64,000 bases of DNA, taken from positions 21,979-85,978 of the forward strand of contig JASAMV010008656.1 in the NCBI GenBank assembly GCA_030248065.1. The letters run 5' to 3'. A program made the position numbers and the translations under genes. Origin of the DNA: Rhynchonema sp. JSB1_4. Lineage: Eukaryota; Nematoda; Chromadorea; Monhysterida; Xyalidae. Under the pieces are notes generated by a model, which worked only from the letters and a program-made list of their open reading frames with translations, was not told where the DNA came from and made no database searches. Positions 1 to 30,200 of this stretch are shown here, in pieces; the first letter of the stretch is position 1; the number at the start of each line of letters is the position of its first letter.

Positions 1-662
1 TGTTTATACTTTGTCAACCTGCTGTTGCGGTACAAGTTTATGAAGCAACCAAAACATTAAAATATTTGGTTGGATCAAAATACTCGTTCCTCCACCGGCT
101 TCAGGACACTGAAAGTGGAGGAACGGTCATTTAATTTCAGCAGTGTGAGTGTGCTTGTCATCATTGTTGGCTAAAGGATGCGCAGGAACGTTCGTTCCTC
201 CACTCCTTGTTTCTATTGGTCGCACAACGACCACATAAGAATTCATCAAATCAATCCTGATTTTCACGTTCAGTCACTCTTAACCACTGTGCTATTTGTG
301 ATTTTCATAAAACATTTTCAGCTGAAAATAATCTAGCAGAGCTCCCACGCTCCTGCGGGTCTGAAACATTTTGGTAACTGCATTCCACTATTCCGCGTAA
401 CCAATTTTCCGCGGAACGAGTATACGCGCGCCTTGAGACGTGAACATGTACAAAAAATATGAGAAACGCACATCTGAAATTTATCATGATAATGCCTGTT
501 TGCTTGACATCCGAAAACTAAAAACCAAAGCGAAAAAGAAAATCGTTGCGCGTTCGCAACAGCCACTGGGAGGCGGTTGTGCTTTCGAAAATTTTGGCCC
601 GTGTCGCATAGCCGTTGACCGAATATCGTTGTTTAGCGGTGTTGCATTTCAAATCAACCCAG

Positions 663-894
663 GTGTCAATGAGTGCGCGGAAGGCCTGTCTGACTGTAAC
701 GATAACGAATACTGTCTGGATGAAGAAGAAGGATACATGTGTTTGTGCCGACCAGGATTTGCTCGCCGTCTTGCAACGATGCAGTGTGAACGTGAGTCAT
801 TTTGAGATGGTGACAATTGCACAGCAAACACGATCAACTTCTGTTGCAAGCAATCGCTCATTGAATTTCAGCTATGAAGTGCACGTGCGATTAA
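663..894 (+). CDS. 3' end of an EGF-domain protein gene (partial)
   Basis: Exon 663-791 encodes one EGF-like module of about 43 residues. It starts VNEC, has six cysteines in the usual C-x-C...C-C-x-C order (ECAEGLSDC, EYC, MCLC, MQC), and resembles the calcium-binding type. It is flanked by a cag acceptor and a gtgagt donor, and is symmetric (phase 1-1) as EGF exons normally are. A short last exon at 872-894, after a ttcag acceptor, would stay in phase and end PMKCTCD-stop. An AATAAA signal follows near 1044. Earlier exons must lie left of the window; bases 1-660 show no further recognisable module. EGF modules act in extracellular adhesion or matrix proteins, but one module does not identify the family. 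The module is well supported; the final exon is tentative. Confidence 0.66.
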
Positions 895-1060
895 AGCATA
901 ACGAGCAGAAGACGTGTTTCGTTCAAGATTTAGGATCCTACACGTTCTATTGTTTGAGGTACTGGGTTTAAAGGTCATGGACAAAATGGATCGCTTTGGG
1001 ATCACACGTATTGTTATTTATTGGGTTCATTTTTTATTATTGGAATAAAATGGTTGTGGT
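895..1060 (+). promoter_or_regulatory. Probable 3' UTR with polyadenylation signal
   Basis: AATAAA occurs at about 1044-1049, roughly 150 bases after the proposed stop codon of the EGF gene. No open frame continues on the + strand. The assignment depends on the tentative last exon. Confidence 0.35.
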
Positions 1061-1095
1061 CTGGCGTCGCCTGTGTCTTGGAGACGTACATTAAC

Positions 1096-1472
1096 CAGGG
1101 TTGCGCAAAAAAAGGTTTTTGAAAAAGAAATTTTTGGTAAAAAAATTTTTTTAAATTTTTTCGGGGGAACAAAATGTTCTAAAACGTCCAAAAATGGCCT
1201 TTTTAGGTGTTATTTTTTTCATTTTTTATCAAGGGTTGAAAAATTTTCTTCACAAAATTACCTTTGGGGCACGTATTTCGTATCTAAGACGTCATAAGTG
1301 ATGCAAACCAAGTCACAAATAAAGTGACTTGTCAACTAAAGTTGCGTTTTTTCGCGTTGTTGCGCGTTTTTTAGGCAAATTTGGTAAAATTCCCCCGAAT
1401 CTCAGACTTTTAAAAAAAAATTTTAATTTTTTTTAAAAAAACTTGTTTAAAAACATTTTTTTTTCAACCCTG
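1096..1472. mobile_element. hAT-type MITE with CAGGGTTG ends
   Basis: The element begins CAGGGTTGCGCAAAAA and ends TTTTTTTTCAACCCTG, an inverted pair shared with the elements at 22618-23357 and 53863-54345. The interior is A/T homopolymer-rich and has no transposase frame. Flanks share CATTAA on both sides, an imperfect remnant of a target duplication. Confidence 0.6.
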
Positions 1473-1639
1473 CATTAAGCAATGCGAGTTACCGTACAAT
1501 GTTTACGGTTGTCCAACTGCAATAACGCTTTCACGATCAAAATATTCGGAATCTCACAATTTTGCAACGAATGGTTCATGACTTGGTTCGATGCTACATC
1601 AGAGTGCGAGTAAAGCTCAAAATGCGCATTGAAAATTGT

Positions 1640-1835
1640 CTGAATTAAGGGCGAACTAAGGTTAAATCCGGAATCCGGAAACCGGAAATAATTTGCATAC
1701 AAAAATAGAAAACATTTCCGGACTCCGGAAATATTTCCGGAAAGCGCAGAAATTTACATGCAAAAATAATGCGTTTTCCGGAAATATTTCCGGATTCCGG
1801 TTTCCGGATTCAACCTAATGCCGCCCTAAGATTCT
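1640..1835. repeat. Palindromic CCGGAATCCGG repeat
   Basis: Inverted arms start TAAGGGCGAACTAAGG and contain repeated CCGGAATCCGG/ATTTCCGG words, ending in CAACCTAATGCCGCCCTAAG. A second copy with the same arms is at 36962-37141. It is a short hairpin element with no coding potential. Confidence 0.6.
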
Positions 1836-2156
1836 GCGGTCTCCAAGCGCGTGTTGAAAAAAGTGACTTGATTCTGTGCGCCACACCAAGTCAGTCAACA
1901 TTATACATACATTTGTTTCTGCCACACATGGAATTCGCATTTTATACCACATTCAATCAGTAAGTGCTGTATTCAGATGTATTGCTTGTGCTTTTGGCCC
2001 ACGCTCCACTATTTCAGAAACCTATGCAAGTGGTTAAAGTTTATAACGTTTCGCCACCAAACAAACTTAGCATCGCCAACAACCAAAGAAGCAACAGTGC
2101 GCACAACTGAAACACGTAGTGTTGAGATACTGGCGTGAAAAAAGTTATTTAGCGTT

Positions 2157-2162
2157 TTATTA
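2157..2162 (-). promoter_or_regulatory. Candidate polyadenylation signal of TEP1
   Basis: TTTATT on the + strand reads AATAAA on the - strand, about 254 bases downstream of the TEP1 stop codon. It is the first canonical signal I noticed there. Confidence 0.4.
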
Positions 2163-2415
2163 TATGTGCTGTATAAAAGGACTTTAGATTGTGAACAAAA
2201 CAATTATACAAGTTTGGAAAACTAAATTTTTATGCTAGTTAGTGTTGTTGGTAGCGATTCAGGTCAACGATTTAGGCGATAAACAGCAACGGACTGGCAA
2301 TTAATCCGAACATAAAACGGAATACAAGCAGCAACACTGTTGATTTTACTTCTGAGCCTATTAAAATTGTAACTAACTATTTCATGCCGTAATACCGGCT
2401 AACATCATGTCACTA

Positions 2416-21204
<18,789 letters not shown>

Positions 21205-22105
21205 GTTTCACGCGTTTGGTCGCTGAAATTTATAAATTTTAAACCAAAATTGTAGCCAAAGTACGCAGAAGTTTGGTACGAGCGTTGTCAAATTATCAAA
21301 GTCAAACTTGAGTTCTTGCAAATTCTTTCAAAATCAATATAAACTTAGGTATTATATTGCAATAAAACTGGACTTAGCTGAAAACAGCCAGCAACACACA
21401 CACACACACAAGTGTGATATAACGCTTGATGGTGCAATAGTTGCGCGGCAACCACACACACAAAGCGTACACTCAGTTCAGTACCACAACCTTGTGGATA
21501 GTGTGCTCGTGAAGTGGTATGCGTCATACGCGCAAGCAGACAGCTGAGCTGAGAGCGCTGTGTTGGCTGGTCTGTGTGTCGCGCAAACCTGTCTCTGGAC
21601 AAAACCGGTAAAAAAGACTTTGATCCATGTGCTAGAAAAAATGCAGGCTGAAACCCGAATATGTCTGTTTTCACTAGTTCTAGGGTGTTGTGAATGAAAT
21701 CATCATGGGTGGCAAACTTGCAGATCACGTATATTGTGAAAAAGAATGAACACCCTACAAACACTGTGATAATACATTGAAAGTTACAGTAGCTTGGTTC
21801 ACAATGGCAAAGTCATCCACCTTGGTGAAATACATGTACGTGTGACCGAGTCCCTCAAATACAACATTGTTATATCACGACTGATGGATTGATAGGCATA
21901 ACCGCGAGTTCTTATCAGGAAAAACTTTGACTTTTTGGGTTGTGGAGAAAACACGTTATCGAAGAAAACAGGCTTTTCTGGTCGGACAGAACCATACAAA
22001 GCGATAATTTGTCTCTATAGTATTGCAGGTCACTGTGACTTGTTTACAAACACCTGCAAGTTCTCCGTTTTGTATTTAAAATTTGGAATCACTGAATCAG
22101 TCGCG
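21205..22105. other. Divergent intergenic region TEP1/P450
   Basis: About 900 bp between the TEP1 ATG (- strand) and the P450 ATG (+ strand), presumably holding both promoters. It contains a short (CA) run near 21395-21411. I could not recognise a TATA box or other defined element with confidence. Confidence 0.5.
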
Positions 22106-25100
22106 ATGCTGCTGAATCTTGTGATTTTGGCGTGTGTGGTCGCATATCTTTACCACCACTTTGTGGCAAAACGACGCAACTTTCCTCCGGGCCCGACACC
22201 GCTTCCTTTGCTCGGAAACGTGCACCAAGTAAGATAAGACCGTTTAGAACAAAGGACTATTTTAATAAAAGAGTTCAAATCACCGACTATATCAGGTCGG
22301 TCTGGATACCTCGGACATCGGCAGCTCATTGGCCAAAATGGGAAAGCGATATGGAGGATTGTTTACAATTTGGTTCCCCACGCCGATGGTGATCATCACC
22401 GACTATGAGATCATGAAAGAAGCGCTCGTTCACAACGGTATAGGGTTCTGCGGAATCGGTTACACTAATGTTGTCAACGCAACTGCCTGTGTTTCGTGTA
22501 AACGCGGCAGGATAGTGACTCAACGCAGGTCCTCGTGGTATCAGAGCATGCCGCACGCATCTTCTTTTCATTTCTTCATTCAGGCCTGCTTGTCGTCGCG
22601 CTATATAGTGGTCAGGCCAGGGTTGGGTTAAAAAAAAGTTCCCCACTTTTTCGGTTTTTAAAAATTAGAAAAGTAAGTTCACTTTTTTATTATTTCACAA
22701 TTTTTTTTTATTATTTTCCCCCTTTTTTGTTGTAAAATGCATGTTTTTATGCATGTTTCCGCTTGTTCATTCTCAACAAATTGCCTGCGGCGCTTGTATT
22801 TCGCATCGGTACAATGTCATCACAATGTTAGACAGTCTGCGGCTTTCCTAAACTACATACCTAAGCAGGTATGTGCGCATTCACTTCTTCCAGCAAGTCA
22901 AATCTGCTTGAAAGTCTAAAATTATCGTCCCAAAGCGCCGGAGGTCACTAACCGCGGATTATGCAGCTGTTTTCATGTAATTTTGCTAAAAAAAATGCAC
23001 CAATTATTTACCTTTCCCGTGACACGCCTTCAGTTTTCATACTACAACCTACATAGATAGGTACATATGGTGGCCAGACTATCCCCAACACGAATTATCA
23101 CGTTATCTGGCTCATCGTAAAAAATATCACCTCGCTACTGCCCGTTTGTGAACACAACTGGTCGGTACGGTATCAACTATTCCTATATTCTCAAGTACAA
23201 TCAAATATGCTTGCAAATAAAATTTCAACAATTTTTCATATTGAGAACCGAAATTTTTGTGGTCCGGAATAAAAAAAGTTAATCTTAAAAAAAATTTTAA
23301 AAATTCAAAAAAGCTAAAAAAAGGTTCGATAATAAATTTTTTTTAAATCCAACCCTGGGTCAGGCATTCGACGTGTGTTGCATAGCGGACACATAGCCAG
23401 CTGCACTTGCAACAGGCGTATGCGTTGACAACAATAATATTAGACAGAATTTGACGAGAGGAGTTGCGGCGCTTTTTTTACGATCCTTGTACACAAACAC
23501 ACAGGTGAAGCGCTCTCCGGTCGTCCCGATCAATATCTGTTCTCGTTGTTCGCTGGTGGTCATTACGGCATGGTGTACCCGGACGGGTGGTTCTGGCGCG
23601 AGCAGAGACGATTCGCACTTCATGTTCTGAGGGATTTCGGTTTTGGTCGAAACATCATGGAGGAAAAAATTAACTTTGAGATCGATCGGTAAAAAAAATC
23701 GCGGTTATTCGAATATGCGTTGAGTTTGGAGTCATTGAAAACAGGTTACAATAAACTACAAACACCATTTAGATTTTGCGACCATCTGGATTCGAAGATC
23801 AAGTCAGCTGATGGAGGCTCGGTCCGTATTGATCATGAACCGATGTTGTTGTCGATGGTGGCCAGGTATATACTGTATGTACTGTAAATGTTTGAAAATT
23901 AGGCTCAATCTATGGTTGTTAACGCAACTGTCTGTGATTGGTGCGAAAGCTGCTAGATCGGGTGTATCTTACGCAGCATACTGTACGTGGGGTGCGTATG
24001 CACACAATACAGTATAGCGCGACGACGGCAGCCCTATAAATGAGCGCGATGAAATGAATACAGGGGCTTTACTACTGTATGTATTTATGTCACGCTTGGA
24101 TGGCGCGACCGACACCCTTCAGCGCTTGCACGAAACGCGCAGGCACTTGCGTTGACCACACTACTATTAGCCACTAGTATTGCATCCGACGCGCGCGCCC
24201 AAATAAATCAAATTATCCACATTCAGCGTAATTGGCATGTTGACATTCGGGCATCGGTATGAGATCGAAAACGACCTGCTGCTTACCAGACTGAACAAGA
24301 ACAACGAGGAGTTCATTGCTGTTGGTTTGATTTCCGAACACATCGGCTTACATTCATGAGGTCAACGTACATCTGGCCGCAACCAACGCAGCTGGAGTCA
24401 ATTTACATTCGGTGTAGATTCGAAAGTACACCGCTACGTCTAGAACTCTCAATCAAAAAATGTGTTCTTTATACGACTTTCCCAGAACACATGCATTTAG
24501 ATTCGGTAGAAGCGTAACAAAAGTCGTAACGCAGCGCCGGGGATAATATTTTGCCAAACGATCACTTTCACACACTTTGGTTGTTGAAAATTCTACCCCT
24601 GGGCAGAGTTTCAAATCTACACCGAATAGCAACTGGCTTCCGGTCGCCAACGCAGACGGGCCAACTCAGCTCTGAATGAGTGCAAATCCAGCACCCATGC
24701 ACGACATTGGGCTGAGCTGACGATTTGCGTTGATGATCAAACAATATTAGCCGAGACATCTGAAGGTAATAATGTCGAAGTGATTTTAATTCTGTAAACG
24801 CACAATTATTTAGCTGATTACAAACCCGATCAGTCAAATGCTCAATCTGTTCCCGTGGCTGCGTCATATCCCGCTGTTCGACCATTTTCATCTGGACACT
24901 TTCATGAAGCTGATGCCAAAGTTTCTGAAATTTTATGAAGATCAGATCGAAGAACACAAACAGAAACTGAAATCGATGCCGGATCAAGAGCCGGAGGACT
25001 ATACGGCCGCGTACTTGAAGGTTATGTACTGTGCAGCGCACATAAACTTGTGATTCTCTTCCGTGTCCATTGAAGTTTGTGTCAAACGTGACCATTTGAT

Positions 25101-26423
25101 GTGCAGGAAATGAACCGCCGAAAGGAAAAGGGCGAAGATGCGAGTAGCTTCACGTGCGTCCAACTTTCTGTCCGCTGATCGCCAAAAAATCTTAAACATC
25201 TTATGATTGATGACATTTAGAGACTGGCAACTTTTGATGGCGGTGGCGGATCTTTGGGGCGCCGGTCTGGAGACAACCACTACAACGTTGAGATGGATGG
25301 TGCGATACATGACCATGTATCCGGAGGTTTGTCCCTCCATTGGGTAACCGACCAACATTATTCTGCGACGGCTCAGCACCGGGGCACCACCTGTCTAGGC
25401 CCGACTGATTCAGGCTTAGCTGAAACCTAAGCTTATAAGCTTTGGTGAACCTTGCTGAGCCTGAATCGGCTGGGCCTAAAAAACAGGGCTTGAATAGGTC
25501 AGTCCCTAGCTTTCTGTCACGAAAAGTCGCTGAATATACTGTTGCGTAATCAAACTCGAGTAACAAGCCCGAAACATAAGCAAGGAAGAGCATTTCAGGT
25601 GCAAGACAGAGTGCACAATGAGATCGTGTCCGAAATTGGGACTGACCGACGCGTGACAATGGCGGACAGGAACTCCCTACCGTACACCACAGCGACCATC
25701 CACGAACTACAACGATCGGCCAACCTGCTGCCGTTTAACTTGCTCCATGAGACCATGCAAGATGTCAACATTAATGGTATGGACATCAGGAAAGGTACAG
25801 TCTCTCAGGCATTATAACTTTTTTGAATTAGGGGATTGGAGCTTCTAATTTCGGCCAACTTGAAAGTACATTAGTTGCAATAAACAACTCCCCTAAATCT
25901 GTGTATATCGGCAATGAAAAAAATCGCACGTGACCAAGCCAAGTCAGATCACCAAGTTTCTCATCGTTTGTACATTTCTTCTCATAATCTCGCCCCTACA
26001 TATCTCAGGTACAACAGTGGTGCCTCAAATCTCGGCCGTGCTGCAAGACGAGCGATACTTTCCGAATCCGGCCGCATTCCAACCGGAACGATTTCTCACC
26101 AAAGATAATCAAGTTGACCAATCAGTGGTGGAGAAAGTGGTGCCATTTGGCATGGGTTTGTCTTTATAGTATAGTAGCCCGTCGTTTAAATGTTTATCAC
26201 CACTCCATCAACAATTATATTAAAATCAGGCAAACGTCAATGCCTGGGCGAATCGCTGGCTCGTATGGAGCTGTTCATGATGGTGGTGACCATTCTGCAG
26301 AAATTCAAATTGGAAATGATTCCGGAAGAAAAGACGAAGAGCGCCGAGCAGTTGCTGAAATCGTCCTTGCGCTTCACTCGCGCGCCAACTTCGCACGAAA
26401 TCGTGCTGGGCAAATGGGAATAA
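22106..26423 (+). CDS. Cytochrome P450, CYP2-clan type, 11 exons, 510 residues
   Basis: Haem-thiolate monooxygenase of the endoplasmic reticulum; the substrate cannot be read from the sequence. Exons: 22106-22228, 22296-22437, 23505-23688, 23773-23865, 24227-24320, 24814-25020, 25107-25153, 25221-25326, 25599-25794, 26009-26155, 26230-26423. All phases join and the total is 1533 bases. An N-terminal membrane anchor (MLLNLVILACVVAYLY) is followed by the proline hinge FPPGPTPLPLLGN. The C-helix reads WFWREQRRFALHVLRDFG. The I-helix is AGLETTTTTLRW, the K-helix ELQR, then FQPERF, and the haem loop PFGMGKRQCLGES contains the axial cysteine. Every catalytic motif is intact and length is normal. 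WREQRRFALHVLRDFG and GKRQCLGE resemble nematode CYP2-clan enzymes (family assignment from memory). Introns contain MITEs. Confidence 0.95.
22462..23447. mobile_element. MITE with TTGTCAACGCAACTG ends, interrupted by a hAT element
   Basis: The left end GTTGTCAACGCAACTGCCTG and right end AGGCGTATGCGTTGACAAC with CAATAATATTAG are inverted. The 22618-23357 hAT copy splits it; without that insert the element is about 240 bp. Relatives lie near 23911-24175, 31885-32110, 53153-53577 and 56727-56956. It is in P450 intron 2. Confidence 0.7.
22618..23357. mobile_element. hAT-type element, exact 8-bp target duplication
   Basis: Ends CAGGGTTGGGTTAAAAAA and TTTTTTTAAATCCAACCCTG. GGTCAGGC flanks both sides exactly (22610-22617 and 23358-23365). 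No transposase frame. Confidence 0.85.
23911..24175. mobile_element. MITE of the TTGTCAACGCAACTG family
   Basis: Left end GGTTGTTAACGCAACTGTCT and right end AGGCACTTGCGTTGACCAC followed by ACTATTAG. It lies in P450 intron 4. No frame. Confidence 0.6.
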
Positions 26424-27253
26424 CTTTATAAAGTTTTAATGTGAGGAAAAATAATACACCCAACATGTAGACTGTGTATTACTTTCAACGTTTTTTGTTA
26501 TTTATTCGGGGCCGCAAATCACAGACCGGTGGGCCGCTGGCAGAGACTTTTGACAACGGTAAGTTGCGGTATAGATTGCCATGGGGAATAATGATTTGCA
26601 AGCTGGGGCTGCGGACGGAGACCGCTGTCGGAAATGGTTTACGATGTGGGTTACGGTAGCCATCGGTAGGGCTACTGTAGTCATCATTACCGGTCAGCGG
26701 TCCACCCGGTCGGTGTATTACGTTCCCATTTATTCACTGTTACAATCGAATGAGCTAGGTATATATTTATTGATCCCTTCACCAGTTAACTGTAATCTAA
26801 GGAGTGTGCGGTACAACAGACATTTGCCCCTTCGTGCTCAACGTTTTTGTTCAACCTCAACAGGTGTGGGAACGTTATGTAAAGTTCACAACATAGTTTC
26901 TCACGAAACGAAGTTTATAATGGCTTAATTTTATGATGCAATTCCCTGACAATAAAATGTTATCAGTTCTGTGTTGTTGCTGTTGTTGTTGACGGCTTAT
27001 GTTGCGTGATGTGTTCACACCTTTTTTTCTCCAATATTCACAATCGAGTTTCCCACAACTTACAGTAGGTCTTACGCAAAGGTGGGAATTTTTTTGTTAA
27101 ATGACAAAATTTCCTATATTTCCTAGTTTCGCAAAAAATAGAAAATGCGAAATATGTATGTATTTTGTGTGTTAAATTTAAATAACAAAATTTCCTATTT
27201 CCCAGTTTATATTTCCTGCTTGAGGCCGAACTTACAAGCGAATCTACCAGAAG
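26424..27253. other. Spacer between P450 and KCNQ-like gene
   Basis: AATAAA at 26951-26956 may serve the P450 transcript. No exon or defined repeat was recognised here; a TGA at 27221 lies just upstream in frame with the KCNQ start. Confidence 0.4.
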
Positions 27254-30200
27254 ATGAAATTCAAGAGAAAATCGCTGAAAGAGTTCCGACGCAGCTGCTA
27301 CAATTTTCTGGAGCGACCAGATTATACGCTCAATTTCGTCTACCAGTTGAGTTAGTGACTCAAAGCTAAATTTAAGTAAAAATGTCAGTGTTTACGCAGG
27401 TATATGATTGCGAAACCTCTGTTATAATTAGCCATCTTCGCGTACATTCTGTTCGTGGTCGTTGCGAGTGACCTAGCCAGCCCCGACTCGGATATTGAGC
27501 ATTGGATGAACATTGGACTGATCATCTTACATGGGCTGCTTGCCGCTTTTCTGCTGTTGGAGTTCGCTGTCAGGCTCTGGGCTGTCAGCGTTGTGAACAG
27601 ATTTCGGGGTGTTAAAGGTTCGGCTTCACTCAATGTGTATATACACTTAGTCTGCGATTAGATAAATGCGGAATGCGGAAATTGGTGAGCAGATAAACGC
27701 GGAATGCGGAATGTAGAAGTTTGCCATTCCGCATTTATCTAATCGCAGCCTAAAGGTGGAGTTATACTTGCCCTCACGTGGACATTTTGTCCGCATGGAC
27801 AAATAACTTTGTATTTGTCATATTTTGCACTTGGTTGCAGCAATAGCTTCGAAAATCGTAACAGTTGTTCAGCAGGTCTAGGGGAAGAACTAGTATGCTG
27901 GTCAAAGCTGAAGTTTCAATAATTGACAAACTACGGCCAGAACAAAGATTTGTCCATGCGGACAAAATGTCCACATGAGGACAAGTATAACTCCACCTTT
28001 AGGCTTCTACACATAATACCAGTGGTCAAGACACATTGTCAACGCAGTCTGCAATGTCGTATACTGGGTGGAATTTTCGAAACGGTGTAAAGGTCAGTTG
28101 GGCGTAAAGGTCGGTGTAAAGTTCGGTCGAAAGCTCGGTCGGCGTAGCTCGGTGTAAACGTGAAACATTGCCTGTTATTAAAGTGGAATGTTTCAAGTTT
28201 ACACCGAGGTCTATCACACTGAGCTGTCGACCGAGCTTTCCACCGACCTTTACACTCAACTGACCTTTACACCGTTTCGAAAATATCACCCACTGTAGGT
28301 CTCGCGGTCGTTTAGGGCTGCTTTAGTCTGGCTGCATTGACGATTTGCGCGTTAAAGGGCTCGGGACATAACCGAAGGAAGGGTAGCAGAACATATTGTT
28401 ATATACCGTTGGAGAGCATTCCGACAGCCTATGTCACGCACAAATTTTAAACCCCTTGGAGATTCGCTATCTCTTGGTACAGCGACTTTTCGTTCCGGAA
28501 AAAAGTGAATTTTTGCACAAATTGGAACGACTGGTGCAGAAACCCCAAATGAGTTGAAGGTCAAGTAACATATGGATTGGACTACAACAGCTTCTGAATA
28601 GCTTACCATCGCAACTTCAGTCGCTCAATGCATTGCTTCACACGGTGAGGGTGCGAAACGTTCCAAAAATCGGCCTTATTTTTCGAGAACACAAGTTTGT
28701 CCCTAAATTTTGAGGCCACGCTTAGCGCTGCGGAAATAAGAATGCAATGGGGAAATAGAGCATCGCCGAAAGTACCAGAAAATAAGGTTTTTAAATTTTT
28801 TAACTCATGGCTGGCTCCATGACAGGCCTAAAAATTCATTAAATTGCCGCTAATATAGGTGGTTACATTCATCGCCAGAATTGCGACACATAAAGGCCAC
28901 AGATTGTATCGGATTCGAAACAAAAAATTGAGAAAAATGTCTGGTTTAACAACCTATCAAGGTCCGAAGACCCCAAGGTCTACAGATCTCTCGGGGCAGC
29001 CATACTAACCTGAATATGATATTCAGCTATAAATGCTTATTGTTAACAGCTATTGTAAATGTGACAGCACCAAACAATGTATCTCGGGAGTAGCTTTCGA
29101 ACGATATATAACAAGCCCCAACACACTCTTACGCTTAAAGGCAGAGGTTAAAAAATTGCTTTTTTGACGATTCTGGAATGAACCGTCACGTCACCGTGTG
29201 CGATTTCGGAATTTTGTCCGTTTCTTTTCCATAGCAAGAGATAGTATGGGCATGTTATACATCGTTCGATAGCCACGTTGAAGCTACATCGTTTGATGCT
29301 ATCAAATGTGCAATATTCTTTAACAGTAACGACTTAGAGCCAAATTTTTTATTCAGGCTGGCATGGCTGCAGCAGCCGGACCATGGGGTTTGAAGTCTTG
29401 AAACTCGTCTAGATTGTTTGACTGTGCGTTTATCTGACTTTCTCGTTTCCAATGCAATGCAATACGTAGCTTATTTAGATCACATTTCCGTCAATGAATG
29501 CAACTATGCAGTTTAGTGGCAATTTTTAGGTCTTTTTCGGCCTGTCACGCCGCTATCTAAGTGTTTTCAAATTTAAAAACCTTATTTTCTGGTCCTTTCG
29601 AAAATTCTCTATTTTTCTATCGCATTTTCATTTCTGCAACACAAAGCGCGGCCTCAAAATTTAGAGACAAACTTGTGTTTTCGAAAAATGTGGCCGATTT
29701 TTGGAACATTTCGCACCCTCACCGAGTGAAGTAATGTTTTGAGCGACTGAAGTTCTCATGATGAGTTATCCAGAAGCCGTTGTAATCCCATGCACGCCTT
29801 ACTTGACTTTCAGCTCATTTGGGGTTTCTACACCGGTCGTTTCAAGTTGTGAAAAAATTCACTTTTTTCTGGAATGAAAAGTCGCACCACCAAGAGATAG
29901 CGAGTCTCTAAGGAGCTTAACATTTGTGCGTGACATAAGCTGTCACAGTGCTTTCCAACGATGTATAACACTGCGCTCTGCTGCCCTTCCTTCGGTTATG
30001 TCCCGAGCCCTTTAATGACTGTAAGTCCATTACAACAAAGTACTAACAGCATTGCCTTTGCACTCGCATAATTTTAGGCAAGCTGAAGTTCGTGCGACAG
30101 TTCATCATCGTGGTTGATATTGTGCTGATATTGGCCAGTTGGGTGTTGCCTTTCATCTCATTTCACACCCATCTGCACTTCTTGCTCTCCTTCAGAGTGC

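Noticed and set aside
24321..24324. Alternative donor four bases downstream for P450 exon 5
   Set aside because: It would shift exon 6 out of the frame that encodes the conserved P450 sequence; the gttggt at 24321 keeps phase 0.
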